From assembly GCA_028871175.1 (NCBI GenBank), contig JAGWNU010000008.1, positions 1-45,394 on the forward strand: a stretch of DNA of 45,394 nucleotides, written 5' to 3'. Within the stretch, counting starts at the first letter, position 1. Each line of letters opens with the position of its first letter. The notes under the pieces were generated by a model that worked only from the letters and a program-made list of their open reading frames with translations, ran no database searches and was not told the DNA's origin. Shown here piece by piece: positions 17,312-26,139 of the stretch. The translations under genes and the position numbers were made by a program. The stretch comes from Burkholderiaceae bacterium. GTDB lineage: Bacteria > Pseudomonadota > Gammaproteobacteria > Burkholderiales > Burkholderiaceae.

Positions 17312-18181
17312 ATGTCCACGCTGCCCGCTGACACCGATCTTGACCTGGAGTCCGATGCCGATGGCGACATCGCGTCCGATGACTCGCCCGCGCGTACGGG
17401 TATCCAGTCGATTGAGGTCGGCTTCCGGCTGCTGGAAGTGCTCACGCACACCAACGCCCCGATGATGCTGCGCGACCTGGCACGTGCGGCGCCCATGAAT
17501 CCGGCCAAGGCGCACCGCTATCTGGTGAGCTTCGCTCGCCTGGGGCTGGTGTCGCAGACGCCGGAAGGCCGTTACGACCTGGGCCCATTCGCGCTCGAAA
17601 TGGGTCTGGTCAGCCTCAACCGGCAAGATCCGATGCGCCGGGCCCGCCCGGCAGCCGCGGCACTGCGCGACGAAATCGATCACACCATCGGCCTGGCCGT
17701 GTGGGGTAACCGGGGCCCCGCCATCGTCCACTGGGAAGAAGCCAGCCATCCCGTGACCGTCAGCCTGCGCCTCGGCGACGTGATGCCGATGCTCAACTCG
17801 GCCACCGGCCGCGTATTCGGCGCATACCTGCCGCGCGCGCAGACGCTGTCGCTCATCCAGGGCGAACTCGACCGCGCGACCGCCCAGGTGGACGCCAACC
17901 CGGAACTGCCGAGAACACTGGAGGCCTACGACGCGATCTGCGCAGAGGTGCGCGCGCACGGTGCCGCACGCATCCACGGCGGCGTGCTGCCAGGTATCAA
18001 CGCGATGTCGCTGCCCGTGTTCGACGCCAACGGGCAGTTGTGCCTCGTACTCATTGCGCTGGGTGCACAGAGCACCTTCGACACCACCTGGAGCGGTCCG
18101 CTGGAGCGCCGCTTGCGGCTGGCCGCACAACAGCTTTCCGCCGATCTTGGATACGTTGCAACCCACACCCCGCAATCCTGA
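17312..18181 (+). CDS. IclR family transcriptional regulator (copy 2)
   Basis: A protein of 289 residues from ATG 17312. A short acidic N-terminus is followed by the helix-turn-helix (about residues 30-95, LLEVLTHTNAPMMLRDLARA then KAHRYLVSFARLGLVSQ) and an effector domain with VWGNRGPAIVHWEEAS and MPMLNSATGRVFGAY. It is divergent from the FAH-family gene and probably regulates it. Strong similarity to the regulator at 15326 over the whole length suggests a local duplication. The downstream DUF3108 gene overlaps its end if the TTG start at 18156 is used. Confidence 0.9.
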   Translation: MSTLPADTDLDLESDADGDIASDDSPARTGIQSIEVGFRLLEVLTHTNAPMMLRDLARAAPMNPAKAHRYLVSFARLGLVSQTPEGRYDLGPFALEMGLVSLNRQDPMRRARPAAAALRDEIDHTIGLAVWGNRGPAIVHWEEASHPVTVSLRLGDVMPMLNSATGRVFGAYLPRAQTLSLIQGELDRATAQVDANPELPRTLEAYDAICAEVRAHGAARIHGGVLPGINAMSLPVFDANGQLCLVLIALGAQSTFDTTWSGPLERRLRLAAQQLSADLGYVATHTPQS

Positions 18182-19277
18182 CGAAGCGCGCGCCGGCCGC
18201 CCCGACCGCTGGCATCGCGTGCGGCGGATCGGGCTCGTGATGCTGGCGGTGCTCCTGCTGCACGTCATCGCTGTCGTCTGGATCGCACGCAACCGGCAAG
18301 TCACCTGGCCGCCGGCGCCTGAACAGATTATCCCGACGCTGCTGCTGCGCCCGGAACCCGTGCGCCCGCCCGCCCCGCCCGTCGCGGCGGCGCCCAAAGC
18401 TCGGCCCGCTCCGGAGCGGCCGCGCCCGCAGTCCGCGCCCTCACCGGCTCCTGCGCCGACGCCTGCCGTGCCCGACATGGCTGACAAGGACCCGGCGGAA
18501 TTCACCGGCGCGGGCGCGCAGGCGTCGGGCGATACCGGCATCGTCACCAACCTCGGTGAGGAGCGCCCCGGCCCCTCCGCAGCCCCACCCGGCGAAGGCT
18601 TCTCGCTGCCGCCGTCGGCGACGCTGCACTACGCCACCTACGTCAACGGGGTGCGCAACGAAGATGGTGTGATCCGGTGGGCCACCGATGGCAAAAGTTA
18701 CACGCTGTCCGTTGAAATCCCGTTGCCGCTGTTTTTCGGCAAGCTCGCCTTCCGCAGCACCGGCTCGGTGGGGGCCTACGGCCTTGCTCCAGGTCGCTAC
18801 GAAGAAGTGCGCGGCCGCCGACAACCCGACGTCACCACATTCCATTACGCTGCCGACACCGCACCGCCGCCCAATACCGCAAGCGCGTCGACCGTCACTT
18901 TCACGCGTACGCCCGCTGTCCTGCCGTTGCCCGAGGGCGCCCAGGATCGGTTCAGCGTCTTTCTGCAACTGACGGGGTTGGCGCGCGGCAGCCCGCAGCG
19001 CATCTCCAGCCCCGGCCTGACCCTTGAGATTCCGATCGCGGACACCGACGGCGTGGAGGTTGCGCGCGTGCAGCACATCGGCGAAGACACCATCGACACG
19101 CCGGGCGGCACGATTCGTGCGCAGCACTTCATACGGCTGCCGCGCCGGGTTGACGATCGCCGGCGGGTGGAGATCTGGCTGTCGCCCGAGCGCGGCTGGC
19201 TGCCCGTGCGCCTGCGTCAGACCGAGCCCAACGGCATGCAATTCGATCTGATCTACCAGTCCCAGGAAGGAGGCTGA
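18156..19277 (+). CDS. DUF3108 domain-containing protein
   Basis: A protein of about 373 residues if started at TTG 18156. GTG 18219 and ATG 18240 are alternative in-frame starts, so the N-terminus is uncertain. One membrane helix (LVMLAVLLLHVIAVVW) lies near the N-terminus. A long Pro/Ala-rich linker follows, and then a beta-rich C-terminal domain (from about residue 150, with LHYATYVNGVRNEDGVIRW and REVWLS-like strands) matching DUF3108. Such proteins are presumed to sit in the periplasm anchored to the inner membrane; their role is unknown. The gene is followed after 2 bp by the enol-lactonase-like gene, suggesting one transcript. Confidence 0.75.
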   Translation: MQPTPRNPDEARAGRPDRWHRVRRIGLVMLAVLLLHVIAVVWIARNRQVTWPPAPEQIIPTLLLRPEPVRPPAPPVAAAPKARPAPERPRPQSAPSPAPAPTPAVPDMADKDPAEFTGAGAQASGDTGIVTNLGEERPGPSAAPPGEGFSLPPSATLHYATYVNGVRNEDGVIRWATDGKSYTLSVEIPLPLFFGKLAFRSTGSVGAYGLAPGRYEEVRGRRQPDVTTFHYAADTAPPPNTASASTVTFTRTPAVLPLPEGAQDRFSVFLQLTGLARGSPQRISSPGLTLEIPIADTDGVEVARVQHIGEDTIDTPGGTIRAQHFIRLPRRVDDRRRVEIWLSPERGWLPVRLRQTEPNGMQFDLIYQSQEGG

Positions 19278-19279
19278 CC

Positions 19280-20119
19280 GTGACCGAGAACGCGCGCCCC
19301 GATGCCGGAACTGTGCACGCCAACGGCATCGACATCCACTATCGCATCGACGGCGCGGAGGGCCCGTGGATCATGCTGGCGCACGCGCTCGGCGTGGACC
19401 ACCGCCTGTGGGACGACATCGCGCTCCGCCTGGCCGCGCGTTACCGCGTACTGCGCTACGACGCGCGCGGCCACGGCCTGACCAGCGCGCCGCATGGGGC
19501 GTACACGCTGTTCCAGCAGGCCGACGACGTGGACGGCCTGCTCGACGCACTTGCGATCGAGGAGGTGCATTTTGTCGGCCTGTCGATGGGCGGCATGGTC
19601 GGGCAGATTCTGGGGGTGCGGCATCCGCAGCGCCTGCGCTCACTCACCCTGTGCGATACCGTCTGCCACACGCCCCTCTCGGCGCATGCCATGTGGGACG
19701 AACGCATCGGCCAGGTCGAGGCACACGGCATGAGCGGCATCATCGAGCCCACGCTGCAGCGCTGGCTGACCACGCCGTTCCGCGAAGCCCATCCGGACGT
19801 GGTCGAGCGCATCCGCGACCTGCTGCGCGCCACGCCGCCACACGGTTACGTTGGCGCGTGCCTGGCCATCAAGGCGCTCGACACGCGGGCCGGGCTTGCC
19901 CGCATCCACTGCCCCACGCTCGTCGTCACCGGCGAGCAGGACGCCGGCGCACCCGTGGAAGTCGCGCGCGAGATCGCCTCGCGTATTCCGAACGCCCGCT
20001 TGAAAGTGATGCCGCGCGCAGCCCATCTCGCCCCCATCGAACAGGCCGACGCCTTCCTCACCGATCTGGATGAATTCCTTGGGCATGCCGGATGCGGGAG
20101 CCAATGTGACACGCCCTGA
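19280..20119 (+). CDS. pcaD: Alpha/beta hydrolase, 3-oxoadipate enol-lactonase-like
   Basis: An alpha/beta hydrolase of 279 residues. It has the nucleophile Ser102 in GLSMGG, an HA-type oxyanion segment (LAHALGVDHRLWD), and a C-terminal His in RAAHLAPIEQ. It resembles 3-oxoadipate enol-lactonases (PcaD), which hydrolyse the enol-lactone in the protocatechuate/beta-ketoadipate pathway. However, no other pca genes lie in the window, so a different ester or lactone substrate is possible. GTG 19280 is preceded by the strong ribosome binding site AGGAAGGAGG. The symbol is tentative. Confidence 0.7.
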   Translation: MTENARPDAGTVHANGIDIHYRIDGAEGPWIMLAHALGVDHRLWDDIALRLAARYRVLRYDARGHGLTSAPHGAYTLFQQADDVDGLLDALAIEEVHFVGLSMGGMVGQILGVRHPQRLRSLTLCDTVCHTPLSAHAMWDERIGQVEAHGMSGIIEPTLQRWLTTPFREAHPDVVERIRDLLRATPPHGYVGACLAIKALDTRAGLARIHCPTLVVTGEQDAGAPVEVAREIASRIPNARLKVMPRAAHLAPIEQADAFLTDLDEFLGHAGCGSQCDTP

Positions 20120-20437
20120 GGCCTGTTTGCCTGGACGGTAGTTGCAGGCGCCCCGCACATGCGCTGCCGTCTACCGGCCGAATGACGGACGCCGGGCTGC
20201 TGCTTTCGATGCAGGCCCGGAAAGGTCTTGTTACGCGAACCCAACGCACGTCACACATTTCGCCTCGCCTTTGCGAACTTTGTGACCAATGATTAAGCCC
20301 AAGGAACAGATGGGGTCAACCGGTCATGAGGCGGGAGTTGATCGGCCCTTGAAGTCATGACCGTGGGCCCCATCTACCGGTGCAGCAGTAGAGCAGTCCC
20401 CACAAAAGCAACACGATTGACGCCCTGGAGGTGCACC
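20120..20437. other. 318-bp non-coding region upstream of the DUF3567 gene
   Basis: No gene is supported. The main structure is a long imperfect inverted repeat (20308-20374), listed separately. The ribosome binding site CTGGAGG lies 7 bases before the DUF3567 start. No confident promoter boxes were found. Confidence 0.5.
20308..20374. repeat. Long imperfect inverted repeat in the DUF3567 leader
   Basis: The left arm 20308-20329 pairs with the right arm 20355-20374 as two perfect blocks, AGATGGGG/CCCCATCT (8 bp) and CGGTCATGA/TCATGACCG (9 bp). They are separated by a small internal loop, with a 25-base apical loop. It lies 63 bp upstream of the DUF3567 start and has no T-run after it. It could be a regulatory RNA structure or a protein site. 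Confidence 0.7.
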
Positions 20438-20695
20438 ATGCAAATGATCTACAACAGCGACAACTACTGCGTTGTCGAATTCGGTGTAGACGGCCAACAC
20501 GCCATGCTGGCAGCAGGCGGGTACGAGATCGTGGACAAGAACCTCAAGCGTGAAATCTTCCTCGGCGGCGAATTGGCCGAGCATTTCCGCGAAGACGTGA
20601 AAAAGCTGATCGCCAGCGAGCCCACCGTCGAAGAAGTCGACGACTTCCTCGGCAAGTTCGACACGGTGATGACGCAGCCGGTGACGATGCACTAA
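20438..20695 (+). CDS. DUF3567 (BTH_I0359-like) small conserved protein
   Basis: An 85-residue soluble protein beginning MQMIYNSDNYCVVEFG. It matches the small family typical of Burkholderiales annotated as DUF3567/BTH_I0359. It has one cysteine near the N-terminus, an acidic composition and a helical C-terminal half (EHFREDVKKLIASEPTVEEVDDFL). No catalytic motif is seen and the function is unknown. ATG 20438 has GGAGG at ideal spacing. It stands alone between a structured leader and a terminator, so it is a monocistronic unit. Confidence 0.85.
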   Translation: MQMIYNSDNYCVVEFGVDGQHAMLAAGGYEIVDKNLKREIFLGGELAEHFREDVKKLIASEPTVEEVDDFLGKFDTVMTQPVTMH

Positions 20696-20735
20696 CGTGT
20701 CGCGCGGGCTCACCGCCCGCCAGACGGATCCACCC

Positions 20736-20771
20736 AAAACGCCCGGAGCATGGCGCTCCCGGGCGTTTTTT
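20736..20771 (+). terminator. Rho-independent terminator after the DUF3567 gene
   Basis: A GC-rich stem (ACGCCCGG-AG with CT-CCCGGGCGT, one bulged base) is followed by six T. It sits 41 bp after the DUF3567 stop. Confidence 0.85.
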
Positions 20772-20807
20772 CATGTGTCGATCGACTATCGCGACGATAG
20801 CTTTGCC

Positions 20808-21200
20808 CTAGCATTGCTCCCACGGGAGGCCGGCATGACGCCAGCCATTGAGCGTGTTGCGATGGCGCGCGCCATCGAGGTCGCCCTCAAAGCCGTGCCG
20901 GACGACATAGACATCGCGGAACCCGGCGTCCTCCAGCGCCTGCGCGGCTGCCGCAGAGCGATTACCGCTGCGGCAGATCAACACGATGGGGCGCTCCACA
21001 CCGTAGCCGGAAAGCTTGCGCACGGCAGGCACGAACTCAGGATTCACCTCCCAATGCGGCCCGTCGTTCCATGCCACGTGGTGCGCGCCCGATGGATGGC
21101 CGACGAAAAGGTGCTCCATTTCGCTGCGGCAATCGATGAAAAGCGCCGCAGGTGTGCGCTGCAGGAAGGCATGGGCCTCGGTGGGGTCGAGCAGTTGCAT
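20808..21200 (-). CDS. Rhodanese-like domain protein
   Basis: A single-domain rhodanese of 130 residues with active-site Cys76 in the loop CRSGNRS, typical of thiosulfate or other sulfurtransferases that carry persulfide sulfur. An early aspartate and arginine (FIDCRSEMEH) and GHPSGAHHVAW match the family. No signal peptide is seen, so it should be cytoplasmic. ATG 21200 is preferred over an in-frame GTG at 21212. It is divergent from metH1 across about 140 bp. The natural sulfur acceptor is unknown. Confidence 0.88.
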   Translation of the reverse strand: MQLLDPTEAHAFLQRTPAALFIDCRSEMEHLFVGHPSGAHHVAWNDGPHWEVNPEFVPAVRKLSGYGVERPIVLICRSGNRSAAAAQALEDAGFRDVYVVRHGFEGDLDGARHRNTLNGWRHAGLPWEQC

Positions 21201-21343
21201 GGTGGCATCCACAAAAGAGCGTGATGTGGATTATAGGAGTGCGATTACCCATGCCAGCGGCAAGTCATTGATGCGACTGGTAAAATTCTTGTTTGGCCGT
21301 CAAATCTGTTGCCCTGTCCGGCCAACGCCCCATCGGAGTCACC

Positions 21344-22384
21344 ATGACCGCGCCCCTGCCCTACACCCGTGCCGCCAATCTGCCCGCGCTGCTGCGCGAG
21401 CGCATCCTCATCCTGGACGGCGCGATGGGCACCATGATCCAACGCTACAAGCTGACCGAGGCGCAGTATCGCGGCGAGCGGTTTGCCAACCACCCGATCG
21501 ACGTGAAGGGCAACAACGAGCTGCTGCTGCTGACGCGTCCCGAGGTCATCCGCGAGATCCACGAGCAGTACCTGGCGGCCGGCGCCGACATCATCGAAAC
21601 CAACACCTTCGGCGCGACGAGCATCGCGCAGGAAGACTACAAGATGGCGGACCTGGCCTACGAGATGAACGTGGTGGCCGCCCGCATCGCGCGCGAGGCC
21701 TGCGACAAGTACAGCACGCCCGAGAAGCCCCGCTTCGTGGCGGGCGCCTTCGGCCCGACGCCGAAGACGGCCAGCATCTCGCCCGACGTGAACGACCCGG
21801 GCGCCCGCAACGTCAGCTTCGACCAGCTGCGCGATGCGTACTACGAACAAGGCAAGGCGCTGCTCGAAGGCGGTGCGGACGTGTTCCTGGTCGAAACCAT
21901 CTTCGACACGCTCAACGCCAAGGCCGCGCTGTTCGCCATCGACCAGCTGTTTGAAGATACCGGCGAGCGCGTGCCCGTGATGATCTCCGGTACGGTGACC
22001 GACGCCTCGGGCCGCATTCTCTCGGGCCAGACCGTCGAGGCCTTCTGGAACAGCCTGCGCCACGCCAAGCCGATCACCTTCGGCCTGAACTGCGCGCTGG
22101 GTGCTGCGCTGATGCGCCCGTACATTGCCGAGCTGGCGAAGATCTGCGACACGGCCGTCTCGTGCTACCCGAATGCCGGCCTGCCCAACCCGATGAGCGA
22201 CACGGGCTTCGATGAAACGCCTGACGTCACGTCCAGCCTGGTCGACGAATTTGCCTCGGCCGGCCTGGTGAATCTGGTGGGCGGTTGCTGCGGCACCACG
22301 CCGGAGCACATCAAGGCGATTGCCGAGCGCGTGGCCAACCGCAAGCCGCGTGCATGGCCCGGCCAGTACCGCCAAGCCGCTTAA
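21344..22384 (+). CDS. metH1: Methionine synthase, homocysteine-binding subunit (5' half of split MetH)
   Basis: A 346-residue homocysteine S-methyltransferase domain, equivalent to the first module of E. coli MetH. Zinc-binding cysteines are C250 in GLNCALGA and C315/C316 in GGCCGTTP, so the methyl acceptor site is intact. It starts at ATG 21344 with CGGAG upstream and ends with its own TAA. The remaining modules are encoded by the next gene, in a different frame, 53 bp downstream. Split MetH is normal in many Burkholderiaceae and is not a frameshift mutation here. No riboswitch was recognised in the short upstream region. Confidence 0.93.
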   Translation: MTAPLPYTRAANLPALLRERILILDGAMGTMIQRYKLTEAQYRGERFANHPIDVKGNNELLLLTRPEVIREIHEQYLAAGADIIETNTFGATSIAQEDYKMADLAYEMNVVAARIAREACDKYSTPEKPRFVAGAFGPTPKTASISPDVNDPGARNVSFDQLRDAYYEQGKALLEGGADVFLVETIFDTLNAKAALFAIDQLFEDTGERVPVMISGTVTDASGRILSGQTVEAFWNSLRHAKPITFGLNCALGAALMRPYIAELAKICDTAVSCYPNAGLPNPMSDTGFDETPDVTSSLVDEFASAGLVNLVGGCCGTTPEHIKAIAERVANRKPRAWPGQYRQAA

Positions 22385-22437
22385 GCCTCCAGCCACACTG
22401 CCTGCTCGCCGCCTCTTATTCTTTGCGCCACAAGATC

Positions 22438-25155
22438 ATGACCGACCACCCCATGCGCCTCTCCGGCCTCGAACCGTTCAACATCGGCGAGGGCACCCTG
22501 TTCGTCAACGTCGGCGAGCGCACCAACGTCACCGGGTCCAAGGCGTTCGCGCGCATGATCCTGAACAGCCAGTTCGACGAGGCGCTGGCCGTGGCGCGCC
22601 AGCAGGTCGAGAACGGCGCGCAGGTCATCGACATCAACATGGACGAGGCGATGCTCGATTCCAAGGCGGCGATGGTGCGCTTCCTGAATCTGATCGCCTC
22701 GGAGCCCGATATCGCGCGCGTGCCGATCATGATCGACTCGTCCAAGTGGGAGGTGATCGAGGCGGGCCTGAAGTGCGTACAGGGCAAGGCGATCGTCAAT
22801 TCGATCTCGCTCAAGGAAGGCGAAGAACAGTTCGCGCACCACGCCAAGCTCATCAAGCGCTACGGTGCGGCCGCCGTGGTGATGGCGTTTGACGAGCAAG
22901 GCCAGGCTGACACATACGCGCGCAAGACCCAGATCTGCAAGCGCAGCTACGACTTCCTGGTCAACAAGGTCGGCTTTGACCCGGAAGACATCATCTTCGA
23001 CCCGAACATCTTCGCGGTGGCCACCGGCATCGAAGAACACAACAACTACGCCGTGGACTTCATCGAAGCCACGCGCTGGATCAAGCAGAACCTGCCGTAC
23101 GCAAAGGTGAGCGGCGGCGTGTCGAACGTGTCGTTCTCGTTCCGCGGCAACGACGTGGTGCGCGAGGCGATCCACACCGTGTTCCTGTACTACGCGATTC
23201 AGGCGGGCATGGACATGGGCATCGTCAACGCGGGCCAGTTGGGCGTGTACGAGAACCTCGACCCCGAGCTGCGCGAGCGCGTGGAAGACGTGGTGCTCAA
23301 CCGCCGCCCGGATGCGACCGACCGCCTGCTGGAAATCGCAGACCGCTACAAGGGCGGGGCTACCCGCCGCGAAGAGAATCTGGCCTGGCGCCAGGAGCCG
23401 GTGGAAAAACGCCTGGCGCACGCGCTCGTGCATGGCATCACTGACTACGTGGTCGAAGACACCGAAGAAGTCCGTCAGAAGATCTTTGCCGCTGGCGGAC
23501 GTCCGATCCAGGTGATCGAAGGCCCGCTGATGGACGGCATGAACATCGTGGGCGACCTCTTCGGCGCGGGGAAGATGTTCCTGCCGCAGGTGGTCAAATC
23601 CGCCCGCGTGATGAAGCAGGCGGTGGCGCACCTGATTCCGTTCATCGAAGAAGAAAAGCGTCAGATTGCAGCGGCGGGCGGCGACGTGCGCTCGCGCGGC
23701 AAGATCGTCATCGCCACGGTCAAGGGCGATGTGCACGACATCGGCAAGAACATCGTCACCGTCGTGCTCCAGTGCAACAACTTCGAGGTCGTGAACATGG
23801 GCGTGATGGTTCCGTGCAACGACATCCTGGCCAAGGCGAAGGTGGAAGGCGCGGACATCATCGGGCTGTCGGGCCTGATTACGCCTTCGCTGGAAGAGAT
23901 GGCCTACGTGGCCTCGGAAATGCAGCGCGACGAGTATTTCCGCGTGAAGAAGATCCCGCTGATGATCGGCGGCGCGACGACGAGCCGCGTGCACACCGCC
24001 GTGAAGATCGCCCCGAATTACGAAGGGCCGGTGGTCTACGTGCCGGACGCTTCGCGCTCGGTAAGCGTGGCGTCGAGCCTGCTCTCCGACGAAGGTGCCG
24101 CACGCTACGTCGAAGAGCTGTACGCCGACTACGACCGCATCCGCACCCAGCACGCCAACAAGAAGGCCACGCCGATGGTGTCGCTGGCAGCCGCCCGCGC
24201 CAACAAGACCAAGATCGACTGGAACCACTACACGCCGCCCAAGCCCAAGTTCATCGGCCGCCGCGTGTTCCGCAACTACGACCTGAACGAACTCGCGCAG
24301 TACATCGATTGGGGCCCGTTCTTCCAGACGTGGGACCTGGCCGGCAAATACCCGGACATTCTCAACGACGAGATCGTCGGCGAATCGGCCCGCAAGGTGT
24401 TTTCCGACGGCAAGAGCATGCTCGCGCGCCTGATCGCCGGGCGCTGGCTCACGGCCAACGGTGTGATCGCGCTGCTGCCCGCCAACACCGTCAACGACGA
24501 CGACATCGAGATCTACACCGACGAATCGCGCTCAGAAGTCGCGCTCACCTGGCGCAACATCCGCCAGCAGAGCGAGCGCCCGATCATCGACGGCGTGATG
24601 CGCCCGAACCGCTGCCTGGCCGATTTCATCGCGCCCAAGAGCACCGGCATTGCCGACTACATCGGCCTGTTTGCCGTCACCGGCGGCATCGGGGTGGAAA
24701 AGCGCGAGAAGCAGTTCGAAGCCGACAACGACGACTACAGCGCGATCATGCTCAAGGCCCTGGCCGATCGCTTTGCCGAGGCGTTTGCAGAATGCCTGCA
24801 CGCCCGCGTGCGGCGCGACCTGTGGGGCTACGCGCCGGACGAAACGCTCGACAACGAGGCACTCATCCGCGAGGAGTACAAGGGCATCCGCCCCGCGCCT
24901 GGCTACCCGGCCTGCCCGGAACACACCGTCAAGCGCGACATGTTCCGCGTGCTCGACGCGCAGGAGATCGGCATGAACCTGACCGAAGCGCTGGCGATGA
25001 CACCCGCCGCATCGGTATCAGGCTTCTATCTGTCGCACCCGGACAGCACGTACTTCACGCTGGGCAAGATCGGCCAGGATCAGGTGGACGACATGATCGC
25101 CCGCAGCGGCGAAGATCGCGCGTTTGTGGAGCGCGCCCTCGCGCCGAATCTCTGA
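22438..25155 (+). CDS. metH2: Methionine synthase, folate/cobalamin/reactivation subunit (3' part of split MetH)
   Basis: A 905-residue protein carrying the other MetH modules in order. The methyltetrahydrofolate-binding barrel is at about residues 10-280 ([25 protein letters not shown]). The helical cap and B12-binding domain follow, with DVHDIG at residues 431-436 supplying the cobalt-ligand His433. The S-adenosylmethionine reactivation domain has RPAPGYP at residues 818-824. Together with metH1 it transfers the methyl of 5-methyltetrahydrofolate to homocysteine through cobalamin. ATG 22438 is supported by the conserved start of the folate domain just after it. A perfect hairpin at 25173-25203 follows the gene. 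Confidence 0.94.
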   Translation: MTDHPMRLSGLEPFNIGEGTLFVNVGERTNVTGSKAFARMILNSQFDEALAVARQQVENGAQVIDINMDEAMLDSKAAMVRFLNLIASEPDIARVPIMIDSSKWEVIEAGLKCVQGKAIVNSISLKEGEEQFAHHAKLIKRYGAAAVVMAFDEQGQADTYARKTQICKRSYDFLVNKVGFDPEDIIFDPNIFAVATGIEEHNNYAVDFIEATRWIKQNLPYAKVSGGVSNVSFSFRGNDVVREAIHTVFLYYAIQAGMDMGIVNAGQLGVYENLDPELRERVEDVVLNRRPDATDRLLEIADRYKGGATRREENLAWRQEPVEKRLAHALVHGITDYVVEDTEEVRQKIFAAGGRPIQVIEGPLMDGMNIVGDLFGAGKMFLPQVVKSARVMKQAVAHLIPFIEEEKRQIAAAGGDVRSRGKIVIATVKGDVHDIGKNIVTVVLQCNNFEVVNMGVMVPCNDILAKAKVEGADIIGLSGLITPSLEEMAYVASEMQRDEYFRVKKIPLMIGGATTSRVHTAVKIAPNYEGPVVYVPDASRSVSVASSLLSDEGAARYVEELYADYDRIRTQHANKKATPMVSLAAARANKTKIDWNHYTPPKPKFIGRRVFRNYDLNELAQYIDWGPFFQTWDLAGKYPDILNDEIVGESARKVFSDGKSMLARLIAGRWLTANGVIALLPANTVNDDDIEIYTDESRSEVALTWRNIRQQSERPIIDGVMRPNRCLADFIAPKSTGIADYIGLFAVTGGIGVEKREKQFEADNDDYSAIMLKALADRFAEAFAECLHARVRRDLWGYAPDETLDNEALIREEYKGIRPAPGYPACPEHTVKRDMFRVLDAQEIGMNLTEALAMTPAASVSGFYLSHPDSTYFTLGKIGQDQVDDMIARSGEDRAFVERALAPNL

Positions 25156-25172
25156 TTCTGTGACAAGACGTT

Positions 25173-25203
25173 TAAGACATGGCGTTTGAAGCGCCATGTC
25201 TTA
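25173..25203. repeat. Perfect 12-bp inverted repeat after metH2
   Basis: The arms TAAGACATGGCG and CGCCATGTCTTA (25173-25184, 25192-25203) flank a 7-base loop. The stem is perfect but is not followed by a T-run on either strand. It may be a Rho-independent terminator-like or mRNA-stabilising hairpin, or a protein site. Confidence 0.75.
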
Positions 25204-25394
25204 CGGCTGTAAACCCTTGCTGGCTTTGACTCCGGCAGCATTTCAAGTGGGGTGATGCTTTCATTACAAAGGCTTACACCCCCTAACAGTCGTAACCGGA
25301 AAGGCTCCATAAACTGACTTCATTCACTCGACACACAGAGTGATGCCGCGACGAATCCCTCGCGTGGCCGTTCAGAACGAAAGGAGTCTCCTCC

Positions 25395-25817
25395 ATGAAC
25401 AAGCTGCTGATCTCCCTGTCCGCCATCGCCATCGCTGCTGCTTCGGCTTACGCCAACGCGCAAACGCCTTCGATCAGCACCGGCGTGCAGGCCAACGGCA
25501 CGGCCGCCGTCGCTCCCGCACAAACCAACGTCGGCATGGGTCTGAAGGCCGACGCCGGCGCCAAGCTGGACACCGAGGCCGCCAAGAGCCACCTGCACTC
25601 GAGGATGGAGCACGGCGCCAAGGCTGCGCACGAACACAAGGCAAAGGCGGAAGCCGGCATCGAGAAGTCCACCGACAAGGTAGGCAAGTCGGTCGGCAAG
25701 GCTGAGAAGTCGGCAGAAAAGACGGCAAACGCTGCCAAGGCAGACGTCGTGGGTAGCACCATGACCGGCGCGACCGCGGATGCCAGCGTGAACGCGGGCG
25801 CCGCCGTGCAGAAGTAA
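25395..25817 (+). CDS. Secreted Ala/Lys-rich hypothetical protein
   Basis: A protein of 140 residues with a clear signal peptide (MNKLLISLSAIAIAAASAYANAQ, cut near residue 21). The mature chain is very rich in Ala, Lys, Glu and Thr, with helical quasi-repeats of the KSVGKAEKSAEKTANAAKAD kind, so an amphipathic or coiled-coil helix in the periplasm is likely. No domain is recognised. AAAGGAG precedes ATG 25395. It has its own strong terminator and a 240-bp upstream region, so it looks like a well-expressed single gene. It lies just upstream of a two-component regulator and stress-type genes. Confidence 0.75.
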   Translation: MNKLLISLSAIAIAAASAYANAQTPSISTGVQANGTAAVAPAQTNVGMGLKADAGAKLDTEAAKSHLHSRMEHGAKAAHEHKAKAEAGIEKSTDKVGKSVGKAEKSAEKTANAAKADVVGSTMTGATADASVNAGAAVQK

Positions 25818-26139
25818 GTTGCCCGGCCGGGCATCCTGCCCGACACCGCGTGGCGATAACGGGGCGGACACCCACCGCCCCGTTTTTTTTACCGGCCGCA
25901 GGCCAGCGCTGGCCCTGCAGCGTCCGGGCATGCCGGTTGCTATGGCGATGAGCGACCGTGTTGCGGTTGTCGCACATCCGAGGGCGCCCATGGAAACCTT
26001 CCCCACCACCCTGAGACCGGCCACTAAAAGCGGCCCCGGTTTCACGCCACAGTCCGATACAATTGCTGTCGTATCAAACCAACAAGCGCAGGGTGCGCTC
26101 GCGGGCAATCTGCCAGGCGCGCCGTCCATAAGGAGCAGC
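25818..26139. other. 322-bp intergenic region with a terminator and a promoter-like box
   Basis: The first part holds the terminator at 25858-25890. A -10-like TACAAT at 26058-26063, without a convincing -35, lies 77 bp before the response regulator start and may mark its promoter. AAGGAG at 26130-26135 is the ribosome binding site. Nothing else is supported. Confidence 0.5.
25858..25890 (+). terminator. Rho-independent terminator of the secreted protein gene
   Basis: A 9-bp perfect stem (ACGGGGCGG with CCGCCCCGT) and a short loop, followed by eight T. Confidence 0.93.

Noticed and set aside
21201-21343. Possible riboswitch (cobalamin or S-adenosylhomocysteine) before metH1
   Set aside because: The gap is only about 140 bp and shows no recognisable conserved core or convincing hairpin set.
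22381-24228. A 615-codon open frame on the minus strand opposite metH2
   Set aside because: metH2 is intact with all domains; the antisense translation lacks any recognisable domain.
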